Part shown: piece by piece, positions 34,248 through 41,725 of the stretch
How the letters are laid out: the number at the start of each line of letters is the position of its first letter
How positions within the stretch are numbered: position 1 is the stretch's first letter
Origin: Streptomyces sp. NBC_01216
Lineage (GTDB): Bacteria > Actinomycetota > Actinomycetes > Streptomycetales > Streptomycetaceae
Direction: 5' to 3'
NCBI RefSeq assembly: GCF_035994945.1
Contig: NZ_CP108677.1
Coordinates: 3,348,001-3,412,000 of the forward strand
Length of the DNA: 64,000 bases
Position numbers and translations under genes: made by a program
The notes under the pieces: generated by a model
Databases searched by the model: none
Told to the model about the DNA's origin: nothing
What the model saw: the letters and a program-made list of their open reading frames with translations, nothing else

Positions 34248-35909
34248 CCCGGATCCACCGGCTCGTTTCGTGAGTGATCGTTTTCGGTGATCGAGGCGAT
34301 GCGTCTGGCGGCGGGCATGGGGTGGCCGCTGGTCTGCCCAGCTTTTCCACATGTCCACAGCTCTCGGGCCCTGGCGGGCGGGTCAGATACGGGCAGGTCA
34401 GGTCGGTTGGGGCGGGGTGTGCAAGGTGTTGAAGAGGGCTTCGAAGGCGTCGTGCCAGGGCCAGCGTTCGGGCAGGTGCAGGGTGAGCCGGCGGGCCGAA
34501 CGGGCCAGACGGGCGGGCACGTTGACCAGGTGATCACGGATGGTCGCGCACGTCGCGCGGGCGTGAAAGGTGCCGGCGAGCGTTCCGCAGGCGCGGGTCA
34601 GGTTGAAGGCGAGGGCGGCCAGCGCGAGCCAGGCGGCGTTCGCCTGGAAGCTGCCCGAGGGGGCGTGTGCGAACGGGCCGTTCTTCAGCTCGGAGATCAC
34701 CTGTTCCACGATCGCGTGGCGCCGGTGGTCACGCTCGGCGTCGATGAGCGGCAGCGTGCTGTCGGTGAACGCGGCGTGGTAGCGCCAGGCGGTGAACAGC
34801 TCGCCCTGGCCCCCGGGCACGGTCGCGGGGTTCAGGCGCTTGACGCGTCGCACGATGAGACGGGCGGTGACCTGCTGCTTCTTCGGTTTCGAGGTGAAGG
34901 CGGTGTACTCGATCTCGGCGATCTCGGCGTCCGATATCCAGCGTTCCTCCTCGCTGTCCCACACCGCCTTGGGGTACTTGATCGGCGTCCAGGCCGTCTC
35001 GTCGATAGCGGCGATGGCCTGCTTGACGGAGGCGTTCATCCGCACCGTGACGGAGAAGCGGGCGCCGAGCGCGCGGCAGGCGGCGATCACCTCGGCGGCG
35101 TAGTAGGCCGCATCCGCCCGCACGGTCAGCATCCCGGTCGCACCGGACGCGCGGGCGGTGCGGACCGCCTCGGCGGCGAACGAACCGGCTCCGCGCACCG
35201 AGTTCACGCTGCCCTTGCGCAGCCTGGTTGCGGCGATCACCGGGGCGGCCAGCGGCGTGGACAGCGTCGCGATCAGCGCGTTCAGGCCCTTGACCTTGTT
35301 GTATCCGTAACCGGTGCCCTGTTTGGCATAGCCGTGGACCGGCTTGATGGTGTCGTCCAGATCGAGGTAGGCGACCGTGTCGGCGCCGGGCAGCAGCGGG
35401 GTGTGCGCGGCCAGGCGAGGCAGGAACCGGCGGGCGACGGCGTGCAGTTGCTTCACGTGCCCGTGGGTGAAGGACCGCAGGAAGCTGCCGAGGGTCGACG
35501 GGGCGCGGACCCCGGTGAACAGGCGCCGCATCGCGCCGTGCCGCAGCCGGTCCATGTCGTCGATACTGTCCGCGCCCGCGGCCATGCCCGCGATGAGCGC
35601 CATCGACTTGGCGGCCGGGAAGGAACCGGTGCCGTTCTTCGAGGCCGGCAGCCGCATCATCTCGCCGACCAGGCCGGGCAGGCCGCACCGCTCGGCCAGG
35701 CGCACCAGCGGCGCGAGCCCGCCGTACGCGATCAGATTCGGATCATCGAACCGTGCGGAGACCTTCGCCGCGGCATGGGAAGATTGCATCTCAGAAGTGC
35801 CCTGTTGGTCGTGCGTGCTGGAAGCGTGAGAACTCCCATCATCGCAGGTCACAGGGCACTTCCTCGTTCCCGGCAACGTCACCGCCGCACATCAACCGGT
35901 GGATCCGGG
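34248..35909 (-). mobile_element. IS1380-family insertion sequence
   Basis: A 1662-bp element with terminal inverted repeats CCCGGATCCACCGG (34248-34261 and the complement ending at 35909), flanked by the direct repeat CTCAG (34243-34247 and 35910-35914). It carries one intact transposase gene and is the most recent insertion in the nest. Confidence 0.88.
34398..35789 (-). CDS. IS1380-family transposase
   Basis: A 463-residue DDE transposase. Typical parts: DDPNLIAYGGLAPLVRLAER at the start, TVAYLDLDDTIKPVHGYAKQ with the first catalytic Asp, MLTVRADAAYYAAEVIAACR with the second, and HAIVEQVISELKNGPFAHAP with the Glu. GTGYGYNKVKGLNALIATLS is the family's central motif. ATG 35789 gives the usual N-terminus. 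The frame is undamaged, so the element should be active. Confidence 0.95.
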   Translation of the reverse strand: MQSSHAAAKVSARFDDPNLIAYGGLAPLVRLAERCGLPGLVGEMMRLPASKNGTGSFPAAKSMALIAGMAAGADSIDDMDRLRHGAMRRLFTGVRAPSTLGSFLRSFTHGHVKQLHAVARRFLPRLAAHTPLLPGADTVAYLDLDDTIKPVHGYAKQGTGYGYNKVKGLNALIATLSTPLAAPVIAATRLRKGSVNSVRGAGSFAAEAVRTARASGATGMLTVRADAAYYAAEVIAACRALGARFSVTVRMNASVKQAIAAIDETAWTPIKYPKAVWDSEEERWISDAEIAEIEYTAFTSKPKKQQVTARLIVRRVKRLNPATVPGGQGELFTAWRYHAAFTDSTLPLIDAERDHRRHAIVEQVISELKNGPFAHAPSGSFQANAAWLALAALAFNLTRACGTLAGTFHARATCATIRDHLVNVPARLARSARRLTLHLPERWPWHDAFEALFNTLHTPPQPT

Positions 35910-36149
35910 CTCAGTCATGGCCTCTCCTTGCTTGCCGGCGCAATACCGACCCGGCCAGAGCGTCGCATCACGGAGCGGCACCAGTCCATCACTCTCGAGA
36001 AGAGGGCCGGAAGTCAGCTTGGTGGCGCGAATTGACCCCTGTACTCGGAGGTGTACCCCCATGCCCTGTCAAAGTAGGTCAGGCCAGGCATGGTGGATGA
36101 CTCATGGAGTCGAAGGCGGGTAGGGAGAAGCGCCCACAGTGGCCGGCCC

Positions 36150-36341
36150 CACCGACCTGATCCCGCAGTCCTGCAACGAAATCCAGCGGTATTCATGACC
36201 ATCATCGTCCAGTCCGTCCATGACGCGGCCCACCGTTTCGTCTGGTCCCGCTGGCGATGCCGCCACCAGGCCAGATCTCAGGCCAGCCACTATCAATGCT
36301 AAGTCGACCGGACATGAAGATCGCGATCTACAACTGGAGTA
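36150..36341 (+). pseudogene. 3' remnant of a second IS701-type transposase
   Basis: The last 45 or so codons of a relative of the transposase at 32,634-33,947, in opposite orientation: DLIPQSCNEIQ, then after a one-base deletion near 36,190 the frame continues as IIVQSVHDAAHRFVWSRW and RSQASHYQC before a stop. The outer 31 bp are identical to the other copy's end, while the coding part is visibly diverged, so these are two different elements of one group. Confidence 0.8.
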
Positions 36342-36345
36342 CTAG

Positions 36346-37171
36346 CTGTGCAATCGATGAGTCCAAGGTTAGGGCAACAACACGCTTCGTATGCCGATTT
36401 CTCACTGATCGAGTGCCGTACCGGTCCGAACTCAACGGTCTCACTCCTACTGTGTGGTCGCAGCCCCAGGGCTTCTCAGCTGAGGGCTCCGCCGACGTCA
36501 CGGGCTGGCCATACCACTTGCTCTGGTCGACGACACACTTTGCGTGGCTGAGGTCGTTTAGGGGGCGAATCGCACGCTGGCCTCATTGGTCGGCCCACCC
36601 GCCCTCGTGGCTGGCGTCGTCAGCCCAGACGGAGAGCATCAAGGGTTCCAGTCGTCGGCCGAGAGCAGCGGAGCTGGACCATCCCTAAGCCGTCCGACGC
36701 CGCTCGAGTGGCTACTGACGACCAACGACGATCATCAAACGCAGATGGGGAACTGTGGGGAAGCACGGCGAAAGCAGCCGAGGCCGACACGGCAGCTGCC
36801 AAGCTGTTCGCCCAGGTCAGCGCCCAAGCAAAGCCAACATGCTCGCAGATTCCCAGGCTGAGGACTCTGGCCACCACAACCTATGGTTATGTTGCCGCGA
36901 TGCCGACCGGGTCCGTACCGACTTGCCCCGAGTACGACGGCCGGTACAGCAGTCAGGTACGGCAACCCTGGTAGCCGCTCCCGCACGGTAGCGACCCTCC
37001 GGGCTCGCCCAACGACCGGTATGCCCCCGCTAACCGTATCCCGCTAGAGCTACGGTTCAGAAGCCCCGTATTCCCCCCTCGTCTTCAATCGAGCGGGGAA
37101 CGCAGGCGCTCCAAGGCCGCGCTCAACGCGAAGTCCCCCTAGCCGATCTACGTGATCCTGGCACGCCGAAA
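36346..37171. other. no confident gene; ancestral upstream region of the NACHT gene
   Basis: These 826 bases have lower G+C than the chromosome and only short open frames on either strand, none with recognisable homology or a good start. The best candidate is a GTG-initiated frame at 36,708-36,974 (plus; 88 residues), which I do not trust. Because the composite transposon starts 12 bases before the NACHT ATG, this region must have been directly upstream of the NACHT gene before that insertion and may hold its original promoter. Confidence 0.55.
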
Positions 37172-37642
37172 TTAACCGAGATAGGGCCGCTCACGTTGCT
37201 CCAGAAAGTGCCGGATTCGTAGCCGCTGCGTATGGTGCATGGAAAGTTGATCAATCTCCTCGGGCTGAACGAAAGTCAGCTCCGTGGACTCGTCCGAGAT
37301 AGCAAGCCGCCCGCCGACCACGCGGGCGACAAAACAGACGTTGAACTGTCGACGCACCTCGCCGTCCGAGTAGGCGATGACGTGGCGAGGGTCGGTGTAC
37401 GTCCCCACGAGCCCGGTGATCTCCACGTCCAGCCCCGTTTCCTCCTTCACCTCGCGGACGGCCGTACCCGGCAGCGAGTCGGTCATCTCCATGCCGCCGC
37501 CGGGCAGCGCCCAGAGATCGTTGTCCCGCCGGCGCTGCAGGAGGATGCGTCCCTCGTCGTCCGTGACCACCGCGGACGCGGCGACGACCAGACTGTTGGG
37601 CTTCGGGGCGTCTGGGTCGTCGTAGTACTCGGTGCGTGCCAT
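37172..37642 (-). CDS. Nudix hydrolase of the AICE
   Basis: A 156-residue Nudix enzyme. The Nudix box is GGGMEMTDSLPGTAVREVKE followed by ETGLDVE, with the usual REVKEETG core; the Glu expected eight residues in is replaced by Asp/Ser, a mild deviation. It starts at ATG 37642, two bases after the stop of the XRE gene, so both form one operon. Nudix proteins next to an XRE regulator are common in AICEs (e.g. the pra-associated nud gene of pSAM2), where they are thought to influence transfer or maintenance. Substrate unknown. Confidence 0.88.
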   Translation of the reverse strand: MARTEYYDDPDAPKPNSLVVAASAVVTDDEGRILLQRRRDNDLWALPGGGMEMTDSLPGTAVREVKEETGLDVEITGLVGTYTDPRHVIAYSDGEVRRQFNVCFVARVVGGRLAISDESTELTFVQPEEIDQLSMHHTQRLRIRHFLEQRERPYLG

Positions 37643-37644
37643 GA

Positions 37645-38388
37645 TCACTTCTCTCGTACTGGCGTCGCGGTTGCCCACACCGCGTCGAAGCTGTCGGCGT
37701 AGGTGTCGAACATGCCGTCTTCCCCGTTTCGGCGCAGGTGCCACACGGGGGCCTTGTAGGCGTTCACGCCCCAGACGTGGGCGTTGACCAGTGCCTGATC
37801 ATCGGCCCGGTAGATCGAGTTGTAGAGCGTCGTGGCGTGAGTCCGGACCTCGATGCTCGGTACCCCGATGAGGGGGCGGTAGTGCATCAGCGCGAGACGG
37901 CACCGGGACTGAATGCCGTGCCCGAACTTCTCCTCGTCGCCGCGCTGTTGGACGTTGGGGCTGTCTGCGTCACCGACTGCGATGCGGACTGCACAGCCCT
38001 CGGCCGCCCGCTCCTTCAAGAGCTCGTTGAGCCGCGGGTACGCCTCGTGCAGGAACACGGCGGCATACACCAGCACGTCGATCTGCTCGCGTGCCTGGGT
38101 CAGCATGTCCACGAAGGTGGAGACGGGGATGTCCGCCCGCTGGTCGTAGAGGGCCACAAGTTCCGGACTGACTGCGCGGGCGGGGCGTGCCTGCCTGAGC
38201 GATGGCCATAGAGCGTGCACGTCTTCTCCTAGCGTCTCTGCTGCCACCATGGCCGTGGCACGACGTGGCGTACGCCCCAGATTGACCCATCTTTCAACGG
38301 ACTTGGGATCGACTTCGACCTTGTCCGCGAGGGCGTTGTACGTCCAGCCGCCGGCCGCCATGGCCGCACGTAACCTCTCGTTTGCCAT
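37645..38388 (-). CDS. XRE-type regulator with a phospholipase-D-like C-terminal domain
   Basis: A 247-residue protein. The N-terminal helix-turn-helix is RAAMAAGGWTYNALADKVEV then DPKSVERWVNLGRTP. The C-terminal 170 residues (IDVLVYAAVFLHEAYPRLNE, CAVRIAVGDADSPNV, HGIQSRCRLALMHY) resemble the phospholipase-D-like fold seen in regulators annotated with DUF5919, but no complete HxK motif is visible, so it is probably not an active PLD. ATG 38388 has AGGAGAG upstream. It is divergent from the small plus-strand genes across a region with repeated GGGACGT motifs. Confidence 0.78.
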   Translation of the reverse strand: MANERLRAAMAAGGWTYNALADKVEVDPKSVERWVNLGRTPRRATAMVAAETLGEDVHALWPSLRQARPARAVSPELVALYDQRADIPVSTFVDMLTQAREQIDVLVYAAVFLHEAYPRLNELLKERAAEGCAVRIAVGDADSPNVQQRGDEEKFGHGIQSRCRLALMHYRPLIGVPSIEVRTHATTLYNSIYRADDQALVNAHVWGVNAYKAPVWHLRRNGEDGMFDTYADSFDAVWATATPVREK

Positions 38389-38421
38389 TTCAATCTCTCC
38401 TAACAACCGGGGACGGCACTA

Positions 38422-38450
38422 GGGACGTTCTACCGGACGCGGGACGTCCC
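38422..38450. promoter_or_regulatory. candidate operator between divergent AICE genes
   Basis: GGGACGTTC at 38422-38430 and the palindrome GGGACGTCCC at 38441-38450 are 19 bases apart start to start, close to two helical turns. They lie 34 bases from the XRE start and 58 from the opposite gene, so the XRE protein is the likely binder. Confidence 0.4.
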
Positions 38451-38507
38451 GAAGTGGTGTTTGTCGGTGGTTCCGTCGTCCTGCCGGTCGGCAGGAAGCT
38501 CGTCGGC

Positions 38508-38738
38508 ATGGCGAGCAACCAGCAGACCAGACCAGCCATCGGTGAGCTGGCGAAAGACAGCGGCACCGGACGTATCGGCGTCGTCATGGGTGAGATCGGT
38601 GGCCGCGTACAGATGCGGCCGGTCCGTGGCGGCAAGGAGTGGGATGCCCTGCCGAACGACGTGGTGGCACCCAGTGCGCGGGAGGAACTGAGCGCACGTC
38701 TGGCCGTGCGGAACGGCAACAGCCGGGTCCCGCTGTGA
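38508..38738 (+). CDS. small AICE protein with GGREW-like motif
   Basis: A 76-residue protein: RPAIGELAKDSGTGRIGVVM, GEIGGRVQMRPVRGGKEWDA then LPNDVVAPS. The GG(K/R)EW block and overall layout recur in the chromosomal protein at 15,860. Such proteins are frequent on AICEs and near XRE/DUF397 loci. CAGGAAG precedes ATG 38508 by about 10 bases. The TGA stop shares a base with the next ATG (TGATG). Function unknown. Confidence 0.6.
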   Translation: MASNQQTRPAIGELAKDSGTGRIGVVMGEIGGRVQMRPVRGGKEWDALPNDVVAPSAREELSARLAVRNGNSRVPL

Positions 38739-38836
38739 TGCGCGCCGTCGGCCGGTATGCCGGGGTCCTGTTCATCATCTGCATCAGCGGTTCGTGCGGT
38801 CTGGTGATCGGCATGGCCCTCGGGACCGGCCAGTAG
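38738..38836 (+). CDS. 32-residue membrane peptide
   Basis: A very short gene coupled to the previous one by TGATG. It encodes MRAVGRYAGVLFIICISGSC and then GLVIGMALGTGQ: a basic start followed by one hydrophobic helix. Coupling and codon use support it; size makes it easy to miss. It may be a transfer- or spread-related membrane peptide, but this is only inference. Confidence 0.5.
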   Translation: MRAVGRYAGVLFIICISGSCGLVIGMALGTGQ

Positions 38837-38987
38837 ACCGGCCGCCCCGGACGGGTGCCGACCGCCCGGCTCCCCGTCCCCGTCCGGGGCCGGCCACCAA
38901 GCCCGCATCCCGATCGTCTCTGAGCCGAGCTCGGCGATCAGGACGGGTCGTACGTGCCACGCACCACCTCACATCAGGAGACTGCAC

Positions 38988-39431
38988 ATGACGGCAACAG
39001 CGAACGATCAGAAGACCGGTCGCGCGGTGGCTGGTGAAGAGCTGTTCGAGAGCCTGGCCCGCTTCGTGGTCATCCACAACGGGCAGTCCCCCGAGCATGC
39101 CGAGCGGATCGCGGACCAGGCGGTGGCGTTCCTGGTCACGGCGGCCACCGCCACCGTCCCCATGGTCCCGTCCGACGACGTCGACCTCGGCCTACACGCG
39201 CTCATCCTGCACACGAAGGAATACGCCGTGCTGTGCGAGCAGTACGCCGGCCGCTTCCTGCACCACAACCCGATGCCCGGTGGCGGAACCCGCGACCGGG
39301 CGAAGGTCGCCGCCTCAGCTCGCGCCATGAAGGCGGCCGGGTTCGTGGTCTTCGACGGCCTGTGGACCGTGGACGGCACGAACCTCGCACAGTGCGACTC
39401 CGACTGCGGCCGTCCGTACGGTCAGGCGTAG
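38988..39431 (+). CDS. GRDP-like (glycine-rich domain) protein
   Basis: A 147-residue protein. The motif DVDLGLHALILHTKEYAVLC then GRFLHHNPMP is characteristic of the glycine-rich-domain-containing protein family (the LxxHxxxxHTxxY pattern and a HH pair), which also occurs with kinase-like genes in actinobacteria. The C-terminus has CDSDCGRPYG. ATG 38988 follows AGGAG. It is probably co-transcribed with the kinase-like gene 70 bases downstream. The function is not known; the conserved His residues suggest metal binding. Confidence 0.65.
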   Translation: MTATANDQKTGRAVAGEELFESLARFVVIHNGQSPEHAERIADQAVAFLVTAATATVPMVPSDDVDLGLHALILHTKEYAVLCEQYAGRFLHHNPMPGGGTRDRAKVAASARAMKAAGFVVFDGLWTVDGTNLAQCDSDCGRPYGQA

Positions 39432-39501
39432 CACACGACAACAGCGACGCGGCCGGCCTCGTCTCGTGGTCGGCCGCGCTCGCCGGAAGGAGAAAGAGAC
39501 C

Positions 39502-40338
39502 TTGTCCGGCTCGACCCCTGAACTCCCGATCGTGGTGCTCGACGCGCTCATGCCCACGACGCAGCGCCTGGTTCTCAACCGCCGGGGCTCCACCGTCTGG
39601 GAGATGGACGGCCCTCGGGGCCACTACGCCGTGAAGCTCGGCCATCCGATCGAGGCCACGGCCGAGTGGCCCGCCCAGCCCTGGACCGCTCTCGCCCCCG
39701 CACGCGAGGGCGCCGTCCTGCATCGCCTCGGGCTCCACGGGATCGCCTACGGCGAATGGGAGCACGGCACTTGGAACTTCCAGCCGTGGCACGAAGGGCC
39801 AGACCTCTACACGCTGTGGGAGCCCTGCCGTAAGCAGGGCTCGTCCATCAAACCCCACATCAGTGTGGCGCGGGGATGTGCCGAAGCACTGGCTGATCTC
39901 CACGTGCGGGGCTGGGCTCACGGTGATGTACAGCCTGCCCACTTCATCATCGGGCCGGAACGCACGCATCTCATCGACCTCGCCCTGGCCCGGGGCGGGC
40001 AGGTACCCGAGGGATACGACTTCCCGTTCCGCGGCTGCCTCGTCCACTACGAGGCACCGGAGATCGCGCGCAGCGTGCTCGACACCGGAGAAGCCGAGCC
40101 GACCCAGGAAGCCGACATCTACGCGCTCGGGGCCTCTCTCCTCATCTCCGCAACCGGCTGGCGGGCGGTCGAATACCCGGACGACGCACCTCGTCCCGTG
40201 CAGCGAGAAGCAGTGGCCAGCGGCCGGCGTCGGCCCGTGAAGGTGCCCGGTGAGCTGGGCGAACTGGTCGACGCGATGCTCAGCCATGCCCCGCAGGATC
40301 GGCCCACCATCTACGAGGTGGTCAAAGCCCTGATCTGA
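39502..40338 (+). CDS. protein-kinase-like protein with altered catalytic loop
   Basis: A 278-residue kinase-fold protein. Lys45 (YAVKLG) and Glu69 (AREGAVLHRL) fit the ATP-site pair. The catalytic loop is HGDVQPAHF (Asp142), in which the usual Asn is His147, and the DFG motif is DLA (Asp159). The C-lobe has VHYEAPEIARS and EADIYALGASLLISATGWRA, like the APE and DxWxLG motifs of eukaryote-like kinases. Activity is possible but unproven. TTG 39502 is selected as start because AAGGAGA lies 8 bases upstream. It pairs with the GRDP-like gene before it. Confidence 0.75.
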   Translation: MSGSTPELPIVVLDALMPTTQRLVLNRRGSTVWEMDGPRGHYAVKLGHPIEATAEWPAQPWTALAPAREGAVLHRLGLHGIAYGEWEHGTWNFQPWHEGPDLYTLWEPCRKQGSSIKPHISVARGCAEALADLHVRGWAHGDVQPAHFIIGPERTHLIDLALARGGQVPEGYDFPFRGCLVHYEAPEIARSVLDTGEAEPTQEADIYALGASLLISATGWRAVEYPDDAPRPVQREAVASGRRRPVKVPGELGELVDAMLSHAPQDRPTIYEVVKALI

Positions 40339-40392
40339 ACCCGACGCCCCGACTCGTCTCGCGTCACCCGTGCGCGGACGCCAACAGCAAAA

Positions 40393-40438
40393 GACCGGAC
40401 CACCCCTCAGCCTGGACAGCATTCCGGGTGGTCCGGTC
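40393..40438 (+). terminator. terminator after the kinase-like gene
   Basis: A perfect 13-bp stem (40393-40405 with 40426-40438) with a 20-base loop, 55 bases after the stop codon. Confidence 0.75.
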
Positions 40439-40904
40439 GTGGAAGCCCTGATCAGGACCCCGGTGCCGATGGTACCGGGGCGGTCGGCGTGCGCGGATTC
40501 GGGTGCGGCTACAACCCCTGCTGACTGTTGCCGAGTTAGAGAGTAGGCCTGTTGAAGTTCGGTCATTGGAAGCACAGTTCGGACCTGAGCCACCGAAAGT
40601 CAGCCACGACGGCGGGAGCGCCGAACGAGCACCCGTCACGTGTGTCTCCAGCAACCCCGTTCCGGCCTCAGCCACGCTTCCCGGTTGTGAAACGTCGGCC
40701 ATCCGGACGGCGCGGTCACGCTTGGTCCGGCTCGGCCTGGTCCTGGTCTTGGTCCTGGTGCTCGGGCCGGGCGAGTTGCTTCCTGGCCTGGCTGTCTGCC
40801 TTGGCGGTGCTGCGCGCTGAGTGGCCGGGGGCCGGCGCAGCGGTGGCGGAGACAGGGAGCGGCGGCGGCCCGTGGCCGCCCGCGCGCGCGGCCCGCCGCA
40901 GGCG

Positions 40905-40927
40905 GGCCGCCTTGATCCAGTAAAGAA
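40905..40927 (-). repeat. copy 2 of the 23-bp inverted motif
   Basis: The complement matches 29,518-29,540 at 22 of 23 positions. It ends 29 bases before the SOS box. Confidence 0.7.
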
Positions 40928-40956
40928 ACTCTGACCAGCGTGCAGCCCGGGGAATT

Positions 40957-40980
40957 TCTATCGAACAGAAGTTCGATAGA
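40957..40980 (+). promoter_or_regulatory. perfect LexA (SOS) box
   Basis: A 24-bp perfect palindrome (10-bp arms, AGAA centre) that contains TCGAAC-AGAA-GTTCGA at 40961-40976, an exact match to the actinobacterial LexA consensus TCGAAC-N4-GTTCGA. It lies 32 bases before ATG 41013, in position to repress that promoter. Confidence 0.8.
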
Positions 40981-41012
40981 GCGTGGCACGGCACAGCGGC
41001 AAGCAGGGAGCG

Positions 41013-41240
41013 ATGACCGAGCACATACCGGACAACGAAATGGGGTCGACCAGCATTCACGTCGGGGACACGGATCAGGTAGTCGCGCTGATCGAGGAGA
41101 TGCGGGCCATGGTCGGCCGCCTCAGCAGGGAGACCAGGGAGTTGCGAGAGGAAGTGGCCCAGCTCAGGACTACGGCTTCGGCTGCTGAGCTGCCTTCAAC
41201 TCCTCGACCTCACGGCGCAGTTCCTGATGATCGGCGCTGA
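41013..41240 (+). CDS. small coiled-coil protein under an SOS box
   Basis: A 75-residue protein: MTEHIPDNEMGSTSIHVGD, then a heptad-like coiled coil (VVALIEEMRAMVGRLSRETR then ELREEVAQLR), then a short Pro-rich tail. AGGGAG is 2 bases before ATG 41013. The last 71 bases overlap the 3' end of the KorSA-like gene on the other strand. The LexA box suggests induction on DNA damage. Function unknown; the coiled coil echoes the C-terminal coiled coil of the facing GntR protein, so the two could interact. Confidence 0.55.
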   Translation: MTEHIPDNEMGSTSIHVGDTDQVVALIEEMRAMVGRLSRETRELREEVAQLRTTASAAELPSTPRPHGAVPDDRR

Positions 41241-41661
41241 GGGCACGGATCTCGTCACGTAGTGCGGTGAGTACTTCAGCAAGGGTGGTCCCGACGTCTT
41301 CGGCCGCTTCGGTGTCGTCGGGCCCGCCCGCCCCCTGCCCTGCCGGGCCGACCTTCTCGCCCTTGTTCGCCAAGTACCAAGCTGGAGCGGTGTAGTTCGC
41401 CGAGAGCTCCCCGTCAGGGTTGTGGTCCGCGACGAAGCTGCCCCGACCATGGATCGTGTAGATCAAGCCCTCATCGCGCAGCACGTTGAGCGCGGATCTC
41501 ATGGTCATGTTGGCCACGCCGAAGCGTTCCTGTAGCTCGCGAATGGCCGGCATCTGCTCGCCCGGCTTGATCCGCCCCTGCAAGATGTCGCGCCGAAGCT
41601 CGTCGGCAGCGTGCTGATACGGCGGCCGACGATCCTGCTTGCTCTCTGGCGCGGGGCTCAT
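41170..41661 (-). CDS. KorSA-like GntR-family transfer repressor
   Basis: A 163-residue regulator. The winged helix is YQHAADELRRDILQGRIKPG, QMPAIRELQERFGVANMTMR and DEGLIYTIHGRGSFVAD, the GntR pattern. The C-terminal 70 residues end in a coiled coil (LTALRDEIRALSADHQELRR) instead of a ligand domain. Position, orientation and a perfect 23-bp palindrome just upstream match KorSA of pSAM2, which represses the activator and transfer genes. ATG 41661 is the start. Confidence 0.85.
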   Translation of the reverse strand: MSPAPESKQDRRPPYQHAADELRRDILQGRIKPGEQMPAIRELQERFGVANMTMRSALNVLRDEGLIYTIHGRGSFVADHNPDGELSANYTAPAWYLANKGEKVGPAGQGAGGPDDTEAAEDVGTTLAEVLTALRDEIRALSADHQELRREVEELKAAQQPKP

Positions 41662-41702
41662 GGCCCAAGAGTAGCGATTCCTAGCACCCCTAGCACACCC
41701 CA

Positions 41703-41725
41703 CTGACATAGGTGGCCTATGTCAG
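41703..41725. promoter_or_regulatory. operator of the KorSA-like repressor
   Basis: A perfect palindrome CTGACATAGG-TGG-CCTATGTCAG, 41 bases from the repressor start. Related half-sites GACACCTAG (41,727-41,736 region) and CTAGGTCAG (41,760-41,768) follow, the last overlapping a TTGACT -35-like box at 41751. Binding here would control both divergent transcripts. Confidence 0.7.

Larger units (their letters stand above)
33958..35918 (-). pseudogene. passenger gene split after its start codon by IS1380
   Basis: Removing the IS1380 element and one CTCAG copy joins ATG-ACT-GAG at 35,918-35,910 to the frame at 34,242-33,958. This restores a 97-residue protein beginning MTETTPDAKGPAPVQ with AAGGAGAGG just before the ATG. 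The body includes VGTLSIEYRDSKPVIVVSGG and ends in TNLIVFDNYR. I do not recognise the family; it has the look of small AICE or plasmid accessory proteins. The stop lies 11 bases from the neighbouring transposase start, so its natural 3' end may also have been changed. Confidence 0.7.
32610..36341. mobile_element. composite IS701-type unit flanked by CTAG
   Basis: Perfect 31-bp inverted ends (32610-32640 and 36311-36341) are each the transposase-3' end of an IS701-type element, in opposite orientation. Both are bordered by CTAG (32606-32609 and 36342-36345), the target duplication expected for this family. The left copy has a full transposase gene; the right is a 190-bp remnant of a related copy. 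Neither inner end is recognisable. Enclosed are a passenger gene and an IS1380 element. Confidence 0.72.
40439..41012. other. intergenic region with dyads, a repeat motif and an SOS box
   Basis: No confident gene in these 574 bases. It holds a tandem CTGGTC-rich stretch near 40,736-40,765, a GC-rich dyad GGCCCGCC-GCA-GGCGGGCC at 40,889-40,907, the second copy of the 23-bp inverted motif at 40,905-40,927, and the SOS box at 40,957-40,980. This is a plausible regulatory or origin-like region of the element. Confidence 0.5.

Noticed and set aside
36708..36974. A GTG-initiated 88-codon plus-strand frame.
   Set aside because: No ribosome-binding site, no recognisable motif and neighbouring frames of similar length; kept as unassigned sequence.
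40716..41060. A minus-strand frame of 114 codons across the SOS-box region, including EFLYWIKAARLRRAAR.
   Set aside because: It would cover the LexA box and the promoter of the plus-strand gene, ends in a Gln/Asp repeat from a tandem tract, and shows no codon bias. It is noted only as the repeated motif.
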